DNA from: Desulfuromonas sp. KJ2020
GTDB taxonomy: Bacteria > Desulfobacterota > Desulfuromonadia > Desulfuromonadales > SZUA-540
DNA: 64,000 nt
Assembly: GCF_024197615.1 (NCBI RefSeq)
Contig: NZ_JAKUKE010000001.1
Coordinates: 1,592,773 to 1,656,772, forward strand
Reading direction: 5' to 3'
The notes beneath the pieces are model-generated. The model made no database searches. It saw only the letters and a program-made list of their open reading frames with translations, and was not told where the DNA came from. Position 1 is the stretch's first letter. Each line of letters starts with the position of its first letter. Positions 53,588-64,000 of this stretch are shown here, piece after piece. The translations under genes were made by a program, and so were the position numbers.

Positions 53588-54637
53588 TTAAAAAGGCCAG
53601 ATCAGGCCCCAGTTGGGGCCACGAAACCATTGTCCAACAATGATAAAACCGACTTGGCTCAGCAGAAGAGCGCTAAAAAAGACATTGAGCAGGAAGCGGT
53701 CCCTGGCAAACCACATACCCGGCGGACTCGCAGTTCGGTCAAGGTGTGGCGAGAGCACAAAGAAAATAAAAAGAAACAGAGGAACGGCAACACCACCCCA
53801 AAAGGCTGAATAGCCGACCAGTTCCTGAAAACCGACAAAATACCAGGGCGCTTTCGCCGGATTGGGCGGATGATTCGGATCGGCACGCTCAAAGAGCGGG
53901 GCATCGACTCCCAGGGCGAGAAAAAGGAGAAGGGCAAGGGTTAGCAGCGCCACGCTTGCTTCGGCGCGGTAAAGCCAGGGATCCGCCGGGATTTTATCGC
54001 CTAGTTGATGGGGTGGTGAGGCAAGTCCACCGTCTTTGCGAATGCGCCAGAGGTGCAGGCCAGTAAAACCCACGATAAGTGGTGGGATCACGCCGGCATG
54101 AAAAGCGAAGGAACGCAGCAGGGTTTCCACGCCGACCTGGGAACCGCCCAGCAAGAAGCGGCGCAGCCCGCCACCGATAAAGGGGATATACTCGGCAAGG
54201 GAGGAGGCCACCTTGGTCGCCCAATAGGCAACCTGATCCCAGGGAAGCACATAGCCCGTAAAATTGGCGAATAGAACCAGGAGTAGTAAAACCAAGCCGT
54301 ATTGCCAGTTCAAAGAGCGCGACTTGTAGGCCGCGGTGAAAAAGACGCGCGCCATATGGAGAAACACCAGAACGATGAGCCCATTGGCTGCAACGAAGTG
54401 GAGATTCCGAATCAGACGCCCAAAATAAAGGGTCGTGGTGATGTGCAGGATTCGCTCATAGGCCACGGCTGTATCCGGCGTATAGTACAGGAACAAGGTC
54501 GCCCCAGTGACCAACAGGACCCCTAGGCAGGTCAGGCAGGCCATGCCCAGTCCTAGGGTCGTCGATGGCGAAAGCGTGCGCCGGTAGACCATGACGGGGT
54601 GCAGGTGGCTGAAAAAGTGACGTTTGGACGGCGGCAT
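53588..54637 (-). CDS. Cytochrome b subunit of a second bc-type complex
   Basis: A 349-residue polytopic protein with about eight membrane helices. Haem-b histidines are in RNLHFVAAN, LVFLHMAR, SFAFHAGVIP and FTGLHLWR. The quinol-site motif is replaced by APWYFVGFQE. The start at 54637 follows GAGGTTAGGTCC; an in-frame upstream extension runs into the Rieske gene. The gap to the Rieske stop is 4 bp. Confidence 0.92.
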   Translation of the reverse strand: MPPSKRHFFSHLHPVMVYRRTLSPSTTLGLGMACLTCLGVLLVTGATLFLYYTPDTAVAYERILHITTTLYFGRLIRNLHFVAANGLIVLVFLHMARVFFTAAYKSRSLNWQYGLVLLLLVLFANFTGYVLPWDQVAYWATKVASSLAEYIPFIGGGLRRFLLGGSQVGVETLLRSFAFHAGVIPPLIVGFTGLHLWRIRKDGGLASPPHQLGDKIPADPWLYRAEASVALLTLALLLFLALGVDAPLFERADPNHPPNPAKAPWYFVGFQELVGYSAFWGGVAVPLFLFIFFVLSPHLDRTASPPGMWFARDRFLLNVFFSALLLSQVGFIIVGQWFRGPNWGLIWPF

Positions 54638-54641
54638 GGAC

Positions 54642-55085
54642 CTAACCTCGCTTAATCCAGAGGGGCGAATCAAGGCGGGTGCCGCCCTGAATCCAAACCC
54701 GTCCGTTTTGAATGCGCACGGGCAGCCAGTCGAGGTCCCGGGAAGCAGGTCCCGATAGGACTTTGCCCGAAGACGCGAATTCACTGCCGTGACAGGGGCA
54801 GAAAAATCCCTGGTCAACGGTGTTGAGCAGGCACCCCAAATGGGTGCATTCAAGACTCAACGCGCCAATATCCTCCCCCCGGCACAAAAGGGCGACACGC
54901 TGGCCGGGAAAGGCGCTGGTTCCCTCTTCAGGAAGGCTGTCCACCGCCGTCACGTCAGACCAGTGTCTTGAAGAAAAACGGCCCGCGGCCAGCCAGACCT
55001 GCGAAAAAATACCACCGAGGGCAGCACCTGCCACAGCTAAGGCGGGCATGGAGATTGCGCGAAACAACCACTGGCGCCGATTCAT
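54642..55085 (-). CDS. Rieske iron-sulfur subunit of the second bc-type complex
   Basis: A 147-residue Rieske protein with an N-terminal anchor after MNRRQWLFR, and [2Fe-2S] ligands CTHLGC and CPCHGS. It overlaps the end of the cytochrome c gene by 4 bp. GGAGGCCGACC precedes the ATG. Confidence 0.93.
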   Translation of the reverse strand: MNRRQWLFRAISMPALAVAGAALGGIFSQVWLAAGRFSSRHWSDVTAVDSLPEEGTSAFPGQRVALLCRGEDIGALSLECTHLGCLLNTVDQGFFCPCHGSEFASSGKVLSGPASRDLDWLPVRIQNGRVWIQGGTRLDSPLWIKRG

Positions 55086-56728
55086 GGTCGGCCTCCTGAG
55101 AATCGTCGGACTTTCTCTACCAGGGCCCACGCCTCCTCGTCGCTGACCACTCCCCGCCATGCAGGCATGGCGGTCCCGGAGACACCATTGAGAATACCTC
55201 GCAGAATGCGTTCATCCTCAACGGCTGTAAAAAAGGGAGCGTTGGTCAAATTGCGGGGACGCGGCAGGTGCCTGCTGGCCTTGGGTCCTTTGCCGGTGCC
55301 GCTTCTCCCGTGGCATTCTGCACAAAACCGGTCATAGAGGCGTTCAGCCCGTTGCAGAGGCAGGGCATCCGGCCTGGGAGGCAGCGGTGTCTCCTCCACC
55401 TTGTCTTCCCGAGAGATCCCGATGAAGGATTGGAAGATTAAATCGAGCAGGTCCTCTCGGGATTTTGCGGACAAAACATGCTCATAAGGCGGCATGGAGG
55501 TCCCGGATATGCCCCGGGCGAGGCTGTCCCGCAACCGTGAATCAGTGACCCGCCGAAAAAACTCGTCATTGCCCAGAAAAGCCCGCGGAAACTGGGCCAG
55601 ATTGGGTTGGATAAGTCCTTTGCCGTCGCCATTGGCAGCATGGCATCGCTGACAGTGATGCATATAGACTTTTTTCGCCTCCAGATGATGCGCCTCTTCG
55701 GAGGTGGCTCCCGCCAAAAATTCGACCAGTTCCACCTTGTCTGCGGCGTTCAGCAGGGATGTCGGCATGGCAGCTCCAGGGATCAACCGCGACGGATGTT
55801 CCAGAAAACCTTCAAGGTAATCCCTGTCACGCATCTTGCCTACATAGGTGAGGTCAGGAGCAATGCGACCATCCTCCTCTTTATATTGATGACAGGCCAG
55901 ACAGCCTCCCTGCCATAAAAGTCGTTCTCCCGCCACCAGAGAGGAATCTTCGGGGACGACGTCCGGTACCGCCACAGCGGGGCGACCTGCCGTTACCCAC
56001 ATGGGCGAGGTAAAGAGAGGCGCCTCCACCCGGCCCTTGAGAAAATAAGTGAGGTCACGCACCTGATTGCGGGAGAGGGGAAAGCGCGGCATGGTCGAGT
56101 TGTCAGGCTCGGCGCGGGGGTCTCGAATGGCCTTTTCCAGTTGAGCCAGCCCCAGCTGGGAACCGACATGGCTCAGATCCGGCCCGAACCCACTGCCTTC
56201 AGGCATGCCGTTCAGATAGTGACAGAGATAGCAGGCCTTTTGCCGAAAAAGCCGGTAGCCGTTCCAGGCCTTCTCTGCTCCCGGCAGAACTTCCAGCTCA
56301 TGACAGACATAGCATCGTCCCTGCACTTGCTGTCCCTGCAGCACCTGCCGCCCTCCCAGTCCAGGCAGGCCATGGGAGAATGTACGGTCCATCGCCATCC
56401 CTTCACCCAGATGACAGCCCGTGCAGCCCAGGCGTTCCGGCGCGTGAGGAGTAATATCAGGATGCGAGGAGCTCATCCAGTGGGTGCCTTCCCAGGTGGG
56501 CCGTCCTCCCTCCGTATGACAGGTCGTGCAATGTTCACGGACGGGGCTGCCGCCCAGGTTGACAGTAATATCCGCGATAGTCCCATGGAATTGATGATCA
56601 TGATTGTCACCGGTCAGGAGGGCGAGCAGGGACGCGGCCAGCACCAGCAAACTGGCGACGGCCAGCAGGGGGGGTATCCAGCGGGGGGGTGGGGATTCTT
56701 CTTTTGGCATTTGGTTGTCTTGTGTCAA
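55082..56728 (-). CDS. Heptahaem membrane cytochrome c of the second bc-type complex
   Basis: A 548-residue protein with an N-terminal membrane helix (residues ~18-40) and seven CxxCH sites: CTTCH, CTGCH, CYVCH and CYLCH in an N-terminal multihaem part, then CLACH, CQRCH and CAECH, each heading a mono-haem cytochrome c domain with a distal methionine (e.g. GAAMP, GTSMP, GTAMP). It appears to be a fusion of a tetrahaem module with three class-I-type domains and should conduct electrons away from the b/Rieske core. Confidence 0.92.
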   Translation of the reverse strand: MTQDNQMPKEESPPPRWIPPLLAVASLLVLAASLLALLTGDNHDHQFHGTIADITVNLGGSPVREHCTTCHTEGGRPTWEGTHWMSSSHPDITPHAPERLGCTGCHLGEGMAMDRTFSHGLPGLGGRQVLQGQQVQGRCYVCHELEVLPGAEKAWNGYRLFRQKACYLCHYLNGMPEGSGFGPDLSHVGSQLGLAQLEKAIRDPRAEPDNSTMPRFPLSRNQVRDLTYFLKGRVEAPLFTSPMWVTAGRPAVAVPDVVPEDSSLVAGERLLWQGGCLACHQYKEEDGRIAPDLTYVGKMRDRDYLEGFLEHPSRLIPGAAMPTSLLNAADKVELVEFLAGATSEEAHHLEAKKVYMHHCQRCHAANGDGKGLIQPNLAQFPRAFLGNDEFFRRVTDSRLRDSLARGISGTSMPPYEHVLSAKSREDLLDLIFQSFIGISREDKVEETPLPPRPDALPLQRAERLYDRFCAECHGRSGTGKGPKASRHLPRPRNLTNAPFFTAVEDERILRGILNGVSGTAMPAWRGVVSDEEAWALVEKVRRFSGGRP

Positions 56729-56815
56729 CGCATTCCCCCGAAATCATCCTGTTGCAGCGGCGCTCCTGCTACCGTCCTGACGACCAGCGTTCAGGGCCTG
56801 ATCAATGCTGGCCAA

Positions 56816-57439
56816 TCAGCTCCGCTCCACCTTTAGCCTGATAGAGCGGAGGATCTCCTTCATCTCGCGGTAATCTTCCGGATTGCGCTTGAAGTCCGTG
56901 TAGTACAGGTAAAACCAATGACGATCGGCAAAACCGATCACGCCACAAAACAAAACCGGTTCATCATGCCTGCGATAGGTCGCTTCAAGCTGATAGGCGT
57001 ATTGGGCCCCCGGGATTCGTATTTTCTCGACGTCATGCTTCACGTCGCTGAGCCCTTCTTCGCCTTGCAAGGCCTGTCCGGCGAAGGCCGCCGACCGCTT
57101 CACCGCTCGCCGCCCAGGAGCCGGTTCGCCCTCTCTAAGAGCGCTGAAATCAACAGCCAGCCAGGCGCCACTTTCGGCATTGACAATAAAAAGCTCATTA
57201 ACGGAAAGGATGTCGCGTGCCACTTCTGCTGGATCTTCTTTCCCGGCCTTTCTCAGCATCTCCTGCCGCAGGTGGGCAGCGGTCTCCTGCACCAGGGGCT
57301 CGGGAGGCGAGTCACTGACCTGCCAGTGGTCACCGGGCAATTCGACATGTAAAAGGACGCCAGGCGCCACTTCAATGGTTGTACCGAACGCCGTTAGCGG
57401 AACAACCAGCAGCAGAAGAAAAAAGACAAGGCGTTTCAT
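56816..57439 (-). CDS. Exported hypothetical protein
   Basis: A 207-residue protein with a signal peptide (MKRLVFFLLLLVVPLTAFG). The rest is a mixed alpha/beta domain without known motif (GDHWQVSDSPPEP..., CGVIGFADRHWFYLYYTDFKRNP). It lies upstream of, and in line with, the bc-complex operon (87-bp gap) and may be its first gene. Confidence 0.65.
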   Translation of the reverse strand: MKRLVFFLLLLVVPLTAFGTTIEVAPGVLLHVELPGDHWQVSDSPPEPLVQETAAHLRQEMLRKAGKEDPAEVARDILSVNELFIVNAESGAWLAVDFSALREGEPAPGRRAVKRSAAFAGQALQGEEGLSDVKHDVEKIRIPGAQYAYQLEATYRRHDEPVLFCGVIGFADRHWFYLYYTDFKRNPEDYREMKEILRSIRLKVERS

Positions 57440-57990
57440 TTGTCAATACTCTCCAGATTTGTGCCGGCCCCAGCCAGGCATAAACGACAGGGGCCAAATA
57501 AAGGTTCTGGGCGGACTCAGTTCTTTTTAGCAGGTTTCAGGCCAAACCCCCATCCCTCTGCTCCAGGAACGGCTATCGGGGCCCGGGAGGCCGTCAAATG
57601 CAGGGTCCAGGTAACACCTTGATCGCAGACTCATTCCTGTTTTTCAGAACGTAATCCGCGCGCCATTGGTTTTCTCCAGCCTGCCCCTGTTGAATATTGC
57701 CAAAGGCTGTAGATTATCCCACAAAAAACAGTCCGACAGCCCGGTTGGTCTTCCAATAATATCGATAGATCTCTCGAGAGGCTTCTGCAGGACTTTGGCA
57801 GATAGCCGTCTCCCTGACCACTTCTCCATCCAACTCACCATCATCATACAGTAGGTCGTTGACTACAAAGCGCTCCAATAGTCACATCCCCCTCCATAAA
57901 ACAGAGGAGGTGAGATCCCGGAACATCATAAAGGGTGATAAATAATCGGATAAACCTGTTGAGTGTCAGCGATCTCGTGGCACTCAACAC
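57440..57990. other. Intergenic region without a supported gene
   Basis: 551 bp. A 67-codon minus-strand frame at 57644-57847 has no ribosome site and no recognised similarity, so I do not call it. Confidence 0.5.
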
Positions 57991-58218
57991 TTAACCATTA
58001 TGACCACCAGTTTTTTCTATGGGCCAATCTGCAAAGGCAATGAAATAAAGTAAAAAGAGATTAGCGACGGGAATCAGAATGAGAATTCCCAGCCAGCCCG
58101 GAAATCCTGCGCGCTGGCAGATACGCCAGACCGGGATGACGACCACAATGCCGATCACCAGCATCCACAGCCAATGCCCTCCCCACATGGTGTTGTTATA
58201 CATATGATTCCCCATCAT
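57991..58218 (-). CDS. Small two-helix membrane protein
   Basis: 75 residues; His/Met/Asn-rich start (MMGNHMYNNTMWGGHW) followed by two hydrophobic helices separated by WRICQRAGFPGWLG. A GGAGGGTCATACC site precedes the ATG. Lies downstream of the copper P-ATPase gene on the same strand, 119 bp away, and may act in the same metal response, which is inference only. Confidence 0.65.
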   Translation of the reverse strand: MMGNHMYNNTMWGGHWLWMLVIGIVVVIPVWRICQRAGFPGWLGILILIPVANLFLLYFIAFADWPIEKTGGHNG

Positions 58219-58337
58219 GGTATGACCCTCCGTTTCAATTTCGGGTTTGAGTAGTTGTGCTTATAAAATTCATTATGACCGGATTGTCTGGTTCCCGCCG
58301 ATTGCTTGTGTGTGGTCGCATAAGGTTTTCTCCCCGA

Positions 58338-60767
58338 TTAAAGCGTGACCTTGCGCAGTCGTAAGGCGTTGCTGATGACCGAAACGGAACTGAAGGCCAT
58401 GGCGGCACCGGCGATCATCGGGCTGAGCAGGATACCGAAGATGGGATAGAGCACTCCTGCTGCGATAGGTACACCGGTTGCATTGTAGATAAAGGCGAAA
58501 AACAGGTTCTGGCGGATATTGCGCATAACCGCGCGGCTGAGGCGTAAGCCACTCACAATGCCGCGCAGGTCGCCCTTCACCAGGGTCAGCCCGGCACTTT
58601 CGATGGCAACGTCCGTGCCTGTGCCCATGGCGACACCCACATCGGCGGCAGCAAGGGCGGGCGCGTCATTGATTCCGTCACCCGCCATGGCAACGCGGTG
58701 TCCCTTGGCCTTCAATTCATTGACAATGCGTTGTTTGTCCTCGGGAGAGACTTCGGCATGCACTTCGTCGATCCCCAGTTCTTTGGCCACAGCTTTGGCA
58801 GTGCGCAGATTATCCCCCGTGCACATGACCACGATGATCCCCATCTCGTGCAGCGATTCGATAGCCTCCTTCGAGGTTTTTTTGATCGGATCGGCTATGG
58901 CGATGAGGCCGAGGAGCTGATCGTCGCGTCCCGCCCAGATGACGGTCTTGGCCTCACCTTGCAGGCGCTCCGCCTCCTTCGTCAGCGCGGCGGGGATGGT
59001 GATGTTTGCCGCTTCGAGGAATGTCCTTTTGCCGATACGAATCAGCGCACCTTCGACTCTGGCCTGGACGCCGCCACCGGTCGTGCTCTCGAAGTCGGTG
59101 ATGTCCGGCAGTTCCAGATCCTCTTGCTTCGCCTTATCGACAACAGCCCGGGCGAGGGGATGTTCAGACTGAGACTCGACGGCCGCCGCCAGACGCAACA
59201 AGTCGACGGTTCTAACGTCGTCTGGCGCTTGCGCATCGACAACTGAGGGCTTGCCCTCGGTGAGCGTGCCGGTCTTGTCGGTGATGAGGTGCGTGACCTT
59301 TTCAGCGCGTTCGATGGCTTCGGCGTTTTTGATCAGGATGCCGTTTTGGGCACCTCTGCCGACACCGACCATGATCGACATGGGGGTGGCCAGACCCAGC
59401 GCGCAGGGGCAGGCGATAATCAGCACAGAAACGGCGACCACGATGGCGTAGGCCATGGCTGGCGCCGGGCCGAAGGCGGCCCAGACCACGAAAGCGATCA
59501 GGGCGGTCAGCACGACCGCAGGTACAAAATAGCCAGCGACCTGGTCGGCCAGTTTCTGAATTGGTGCCCGGCTGCGTTGGGCCTCGGCGACCATTTTTAC
59601 GATCCGGGCGAGCATGGTTTCCTCTCCCACGGCCTCAGCGCGCATGACGAAGCTGCCTGTCTGGTTGACTGTGGCGCCGATGACCTTGTCATTCTCGCCT
59701 TTCTTCACCGGGATCGGCTCGCCGGTGAGCATGGATTCGTCAATCGTGCTTTTTCCGTCGAGAATGACGCCGTCGAGAGGAACCTTTTCGCCGGGCCGCA
59801 CGCGCAGGCGATCGCCTTTTTCAATGGCGTCGATCTCCACTTCCTCTTCTTCACCGTCTTCCTTGACCCGGTGAGCGGTTTTGGCCGCGAGGCCCAGCAA
59901 ACTCTGGATGGCTTTACCGGTCTGCCGCCGGGCGCGGGCTTCGAGCCACTGCCCGAACAGGATGAGGGTTGTGATGACCGTGCCCGCCTCGAAATACAGG
60001 GCGACTTCACCATGCATGCGGAAGGAATCCGGGAAAAGTTCCGGAAACAGAACCGCCACGACGCTATAAGCATAGGCCGCACCGACACCCAGCATGATCA
60101 GTGTGAACATGTTCAGGCTGCGGTTGACGATGGATCGCCAGCCTCGAGTGAAAAACATGCTGCCCGCCCACAGAATGACGGGTGTCGCCAGAATAAGCTC
60201 CAACCAGCCTTGAAGCTTCGCTGAAAGGAACCCTTCAAAGGAGAGCCCTGGAATCATGCTATCGAAAGCGAGAAGCAGAACGGGCAGGGTCAGCGCGCCG
60301 GCAACAAGAGTTTTGCGCTTCAAACTCCGAATAACCGCCTCTTCCTCTTCAGCGTCGTCGCTTGACGCACTCAAAGGCTCCAGGTCCATGCCGCACTTGG
60401 GACAGCTTCCTGGCCCCTGCTGGATAATTTCGGGGTGCATCGGACAGGTGTATTCTCTCGACGCAACAGCCGGATCGGATGTCTTCGGCTGCGGGTGAAG
60501 ATAGGCCTCGGGATCGGCCACGAATTTTTCCCGACACTTGGTCGAGCAAAACAGATATTCGGTCCCCTTGTGGGTATGAGAACCGGCGTTTTTCTTCTTG
60601 CTTACGGTCATGCCGCAGACCGGATCCTTGGTTATATAGGCTTTGGGATCAGCCGCGAACTTCTCTCGGCATTTATCCGAGCAGAAAGAATAGGTTTCTC
60701 CCTGCCACTGTGTTGTTCCGCCTTTGGAGTCGGGGGTAACCTCCATGCCGCATACAGGATCTCTCAT
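58338..60767 (-). CDS. Copper-type P1B ATPase with two YHS domains and a heavy-metal-binding domain
   Basis: An 809-residue metal exporter. N-terminus: two YHS-type domains (DPVCGMEV...CREKFAADP and DPVCGMTV...CREKFVADP), then a YTCPMHPEI...[10 protein letters not shown] heavy-metal-binding domain in place of the usual HMA. Core: membrane helices, MLTGEP, the CPC metal site (IIACPCALG), DKTGTLTEG phosphorylation motif, SEHPLA and [10 protein letters not shown]. The CPC motif indicates Cu(I) or Ag(I) transport. No copper regulator is adjacent. Confidence 0.94.
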   Translation of the reverse strand: MRDPVCGMEVTPDSKGGTTQWQGETYSFCSDKCREKFAADPKAYITKDPVCGMTVSKKKNAGSHTHKGTEYLFCSTKCREKFVADPEAYLHPQPKTSDPAVASREYTCPMHPEIIQQGPGSCPKCGMDLEPLSASSDDAEEEEAVIRSLKRKTLVAGALTLPVLLLAFDSMIPGLSFEGFLSAKLQGWLELILATPVILWAGSMFFTRGWRSIVNRSLNMFTLIMLGVGAAYAYSVVAVLFPELFPDSFRMHGEVALYFEAGTVITTLILFGQWLEARARRQTGKAIQSLLGLAAKTAHRVKEDGEEEEVEIDAIEKGDRLRVRPGEKVPLDGVILDGKSTIDESMLTGEPIPVKKGENDKVIGATVNQTGSFVMRAEAVGEETMLARIVKMVAEAQRSRAPIQKLADQVAGYFVPAVVLTALIAFVVWAAFGPAPAMAYAIVVAVSVLIIACPCALGLATPMSIMVGVGRGAQNGILIKNAEAIERAEKVTHLITDKTGTLTEGKPSVVDAQAPDDVRTVDLLRLAAAVESQSEHPLARAVVDKAKQEDLELPDITDFESTTGGGVQARVEGALIRIGKRTFLEAANITIPAALTKEAERLQGEAKTVIWAGRDDQLLGLIAIADPIKKTSKEAIESLHEMGIIVVMCTGDNLRTAKAVAKELGIDEVHAEVSPEDKQRIVNELKAKGHRVAMAGDGINDAPALAAADVGVAMGTGTDVAIESAGLTLVKGDLRGIVSGLRLSRAVMRNIRQNLFFAFIYNATGVPIAAGVLYPIFGILLSPMIAGAAMAFSSVSVISNALRLRKVTL

Positions 60768-61079
60768 GATTTACACCTTCTCTCTCGGGAAAGAATTCAT
60801 TGAAACCTGTTTTCCAGATTCGCAGTACCGCCCTCTGTCTGTACTTTCGAAAAAAGAAAACTACGTTAATTTTACTACTTATGATCGGTTTTGCTTGATT
60901 GGACCTCCCGTTTCAGTTCTGAGTAAGCATACAAGGGGTCATCCATTGCATTATGTCACTCCACTGCACCATGCCATTGCACCTGTTGATCGGCTGTCAC
61001 TTTTGACCCACTATCAGCACATGGGCCAAAAGTGTAAAACATTACAACCCAATGAAATTAGATACAAAACGGTTTCGCA
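60768..61079. other. Intergenic region upstream of the P-type ATPase
   Basis: About 310 bp with no supported gene. It should hold the promoter of the minus-strand ATPase gene. Confidence 0.5.
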
Positions 61080-61316
61080 GTGGGCCGAGGTTGGACGCCG
61101 TTGATGGGCCAGATTTCGATGCCGATTGACAAGCACAAGATCAATTACAGGAGTTGGCAGAAAGGGCGCTCCCAGCGTGAAGAAGGGGAGCTCGTCGCAG
61201 AGTTTGACGGAAAACACGGTTGGTTCTGGCGCAATCGCACCTCAACGTCGATGACGATAACCCTTCAGGTTGAAGGAGAACACACTGACTTGATGAGGTC
61301 ATCTGATCTTTTATAG
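61080..61316 (+). pseudogene. C-terminal remnant of a transmembrane anchor-type protein
   Basis: From residue ~15 the frame reads YRSWQKGRSQREEGELVAEFDGKHGWFWRNRTSTSMTITLQVEGEH, resembling the C-terminal domain of small transmembrane anchor proteins (…FDGxHGWFWRNR…). The N-terminal helix is missing and the end is altered. Confidence 0.5.
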
Positions 61317-61328
61317 CCCAGTCAAATC

Positions 61329-61357
61329 AAAACGCCCGCAGCAAGCTGCGGGCGTTT
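61329..61357 (+). terminator. Hairpin terminator
   Basis: AACGCCCGCAGC / GCTGCGGGCGTT followed by TTTG. Confidence 0.82.
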
Positions 61358-61413
61358 TTGTTAAAAACCCTTGCACCGAATATGGAGCAAGGCTGGGCTC
61401 AATTATCAGAAGT

Positions 61414-61656
61414 TTATCTTGACTCTTTGCCACATTCCGAATTGGAGTGAAATTTTTCCAAAATTTGCTCGAAGGTAGCGTCGGGCGGTAATTGAGCCAG
61501 AACTTCCAGAGCCCGCTCTTTGTCGCTTTTCATTTCGTCAAGACTCTTCCCTTTGGCTCCGGTCTTTTTGTCGACAATTTTGTCGTGAACAATAATGACG
61601 ACCATGATGAGCATGAAGATGGTCAGTAGAAGAAGAAAAAGAGCCATATTAGACAT
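61414..61656 (-). CDS. Small membrane-anchored hypothetical protein
   Basis: 80 residues: one N-terminal membrane helix (residues ~4-24), then a charged helical tail (VDKKTGAKGKSLDEMKSDKERALEVLAQLPPDATFEQILEKF). No known family. Probably cytoplasmic tail, inner-membrane anchored. Confidence 0.6.
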   Translation of the reverse strand: MSNMALFLLLLTIFMLIMVVIIVHDKIVDKKTGAKGKSLDEMKSDKERALEVLAQLPPDATFEQILEKFHSNSECGKESR

Positions 61657-62118
61657 ATGTGTGACATCATTTCCTTTAGGTTTTCATAACTGCAACTATG
61701 GCGAACTCCCACCAAAAATCCAAATCCCGACAAGCTCATATGACCAGGTCATCCCATTTTGGCAGGTTGCGGGAATCTACCGACCTGCCAAAGGTAAGGC
61801 ACATTATATCGATTGATATAATACCAAAAGATATAATGTACCCTGATCTAAATGCCAACCACGTGCCTTGCCATACGTACAACGAATTAAGGCGTGTGGC
61901 TCCTTAGTTTTCACGGATCTGTCCGAATTTGCGCCGAAAACGACACCTTGACAGGGTGGTGATGGCCGATAGAATTTTACCTTATACGGCAAAGCCTTTC
62001 ACTGCAGGGCAAAAGCCGACCAATGCACATGGGAGTGGATACAGCGATCTCAATGCATTCAGAAGCTTTGGCCAGTGATTGGCGCAAATAACCTTCCGCT
62101 CTGCGAGGAGACTTGCTT
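61657..62118. other. Intergenic region upstream of the aconitase gene
   Basis: 462 bp. AT-rich boxes (TATATCGATTGATATA, 61805-61820, a near-palindrome) may be regulatory. A minus-strand 62-codon frame (61804-61992) looks like a fragment but cannot be assigned. Confidence 0.45.
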
Positions 62119-64000
62119 ATGGCCCGTAACCTCACGCAAAAAATTCTGGCCGAGCACCTGGTCGAAGGGCGTCTGACTCCGGGCGAGGAAATCGGCCTGC
62201 GCATTGATCATACTTTGCTGCAGGACGCCACTGGAACAATGGCCATGCTTGAGTTCGAAGCCCTCGGCCTTGATCGGGTCAAGGTCCAATTGGCGGCCCA
62301 GTACGTCGACCACAACTTGTTGCAGACTGACTTCAAAAACGCCGACGACCATCGTTACCTGCAGACCGCCTGCGCCCGTTACGGCATCTATTTCAGTCGT
62401 CCGGGCAACGGCATCTCCCACCAGGTGCATATGGAACGTTTTGGCCGCCCCGGGCTGACCATGCTTGGCGCCGATAGCCACACTCCGGGCGCTGCCGGGG
62501 TGTCGATGTTGGCCATCGGAGCTGGCGGCCTCGACGTGGCCATGGCCATGGCCGGTTACCCCTATTATTTCCCCTGCCCGCGGGTTCTGGGAGTGCGGCT
62601 CACCGGTGAGTTACCGGACTGGGTCAGCGCCAAGGATGTGATCCTCGAGATGCTGCGCCGCTACGATGTCAAGGGCTGCGTCGGCAAGGTGATTGAATAC
62701 TACGGCCCTGGGGTCGAATCTCTCTCCGCCACCGACCGCGAAACCATCGGCAACATGGGGACCGAACTCGGCGCCACCAGCAGCATCTTCCCATCCGACC
62801 GACGGACGCAGGAATACCTGCAGGCGCAGCAGCGCGGCGATGCCTGGCGCGAGCTGCAGGCCGATACCGGCTGCGATTACGACGAGCACGCCGAACTCGA
62901 CTTGTCCAAAGTCGAGCCGCTGATCGCCTGTCCGTCCTCTCCCGGCAATGTCAAGACGGTCCGGGCGGTGTCCGGAACCAAGGTTGATCAGGTCATCATC
63001 GGCTCATCGGTCAACTCCTCCTTTCGTGACCTGATGGTGACGGCGCGAATCATCCAGGGACGTCACGTCCACTCCGATGCCTCATTGCACATCAATCCCG
63101 GCAGCCGCCAGGTTCTGGAGAATCTGGCCGACCATGGGGGCGTCATGGACCTTCTGCAGGCCGGCGCCCGTATCCACCAGAGTGGCTGCCTGGGCTGCAT
63201 TGGCATGGGGCAGGCGCCGGGCACGGGACAGGTCTCCCTGCGTACCTTTCCCCGGAACTTCCCGGGCCGGTCCGGAACCAAGGACGATCAGGTCTATCTG
63301 TGCTCCCCGGAAACCGGCATTGCCGCCGCCCTGAAGGGGGAGATCACCGACCCCCGCGAGCTGGGTCGCGAAATGGACTATCCTCGCATCAAGGACCCGG
63401 AACAGTATCGGGTCGATGAAGCTTCTATCATCTGCCCCAGCGAGAGCTTGCGCCAAACCGAGGTCAAACGCGGGCCGAATATCCAGCCTTTCCCCGAATT
63501 CGACCCATTACCCGCTACCATCGAGGCCAAAGTGGCGATCAAGGTCAAAGACAATATCTCCACCGACGGCATCATGCCCGCCGGTAGTGAGATCCTGCCG
63601 CTACGCTCTAACATTGCCGCCATCAGCGAGTACGTCTTTCACCTGGTCGATCCGGAATTCGTCGGTCGCATCAAACAGATGGGCGACGCTGTCGTGATCG
63701 GCGGCGAGAATTACGGCCAAGGGAGCAGCCGCGAACACGCCTCCCTGGCGCCACGCTACCTAGGCGTAAGAGTGAAAATCGCTAAAAGCTTCGCTCGTAT
63801 CCACAAGGCCAATCTATGCAACTTTGGCATCGTGCCCCTCACTTTCCAGAATCCAAAGGACTTCGATTCCATTCAACTTGGCGACCGGCTGATTTTCGAC
63901 GACCTGCGTAGACGCCTGGAGCGCGGCGACACCGAAATCCCTGTCCGGATAGGCGACCGCGAGATTTTGACGTTGCTGGAGGTTTCCGACCGCCAGCGGC
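62119..64000 (+). CDS. Aconitate hydratase (3' end cut by window)
   Basis: At least 627 residues, open to the window edge. The aconitase fold is clear: GADSHTPGAAGVSMLAIGAGG (residues ~117-137), the cluster-ligand motif SGCLGCIGMGQ (~355-365), and the C-terminal swivel domain with ENYGQGSSREHASLAPRYLGV. It isomerises citrate to isocitrate in the TCA cycle. The arrangement suits the ~640-residue aconitases of anaerobic bacteria rather than the 890-residue AcnA. GAGGAG 9 bp upstream supports the ATG. Confidence 0.92.
   Translation, partial: MARNLTQKILAEHLVEGRLTPGEEIGLRIDHTLLQDATGTMAMLEFEALGLDRVKVQLAAQYVDHNLLQTDFKNADDHRYLQTACARYGIYFSRPGNGISHQVHMERFGRPGLTMLGADSHTPGAAGVSMLAIGAGGLDVAMAMAGYPYYFPCPRVLGVRLTGELPDWVSAKDVILEMLRRYDVKGCVGKVIEYYGPGVESLSATDRETIGNMGTELGATSSIFPSDRRTQEYLQAQQRGDAWRELQADTGCDYDEHAELDLSKVEPLIACPSSPGNVKTVRAVSGTKVDQVIIGSSVNSSFRDLMVTARIIQGRHVHSDASLHINPGSRQVLENLADHGGVMDLLQAGARIHQSGCLGCIGMGQAPGTGQVSLRTFPRNFPGRSGTKDDQVYLCSPETGIAAALKGEITDPRELGREMDYPRIKDPEQYRVDEASIICPSESLRQTEVKRGPNIQPFPEFDPLPATIEAKVAIKVKDNISTDGIMPAGSEILPLRSNIAAISEYVFHLVDPEFVGRIKQMGDAVVIGGENYGQGSSREHASLAPRYLGVRVKIAKSFARIHKANLCNFGIVPLTFQNPKDFDSIQLGDRLIFDDLRRRLERGDTEIPVRIGDREILTLLEVSDRQR

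Overview
The window looks like chromosomal DNA of a Desulfuromonadales-type deltaproteobacterium (Desulfuromonas/Geobacter relatives). This is judged from recognisable gene content, not a database search: two quinol:cytochrome bc-type complexes with multihaem c cytochromes, a metV/metF pair, split gcvPA/gcvPB, pta-ackA, many c-di-GMP proteins and two predicted selenoproteins. GC is high in the first ~31 kb and falls in parts of the accessory region after the tRNA gene.

Layout. 1-31 kb is dense housekeeping sequence: the 5' end of a DEAD-box helicase gene with an attenuator-like leader, xthA, a ligE-type ligase, a 60-codon gene read through an in-frame TGA (predicted selenoprotein), a TPP-riboswitch thiFSGHE operon, glpK, two GGDEF response regulators, aroG with a dyad-flanked promoter, a YggT/DivIVA/DUF167/FmdB group, a one-carbon block (folD-metV-metF-gcvT-gcvH-gcvPA-gcvPB), a TonB-like protein, convergent pta and ackA, a ferredoxin, tatA, a zinc-ribbon protein, hpt, and a Rieske/cytochrome b/pentahaem operon. 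A tRNA-Arg(CCG) at 31.76 kb marks the junction with accessory DNA.

31.8-49.4 kb is a mosaic of mobile and defence material: eight 16-bp iterons beside a winged-helix, replication-initiator-like gene whose 5' part is broken by a 35-bp tandem duplication; a type I R-M system (hsdR-hsdM-hsdS); a GHKL-ATPase/nuclease gene sitting between two copies of the hsdS 3' tail; a DUF3800 pair; decayed AlbA_2-type and EAL genes; an orphan hicB; two related arrays of TGTGGCAA inverted repeats; and a lipoprotein with calcium-binding-type repeats.

49.5-57.4 kb holds a small redox module (rhodanese, AhpD-like protein with a CxxU motif read through TGA, TVP38 membrane protein) flanked by diverged ~300-bp direct repeats, followed on the minus strand by a second bc-type complex (heptahaem c, Rieske, cytochrome b) with a PCYCGC-type secreted protein. 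57.9-64 kb carries a copper-type P-ATPase, small membrane proteins, gene remnants and the start of an aconitase that runs off the end.

The most notable findings are the two recoded TGA genes, each with a SECIS-like hairpin at the right distance, and the paired repeat arrays at 44.7-47.1 kb whose inverted-repeat arms covary.
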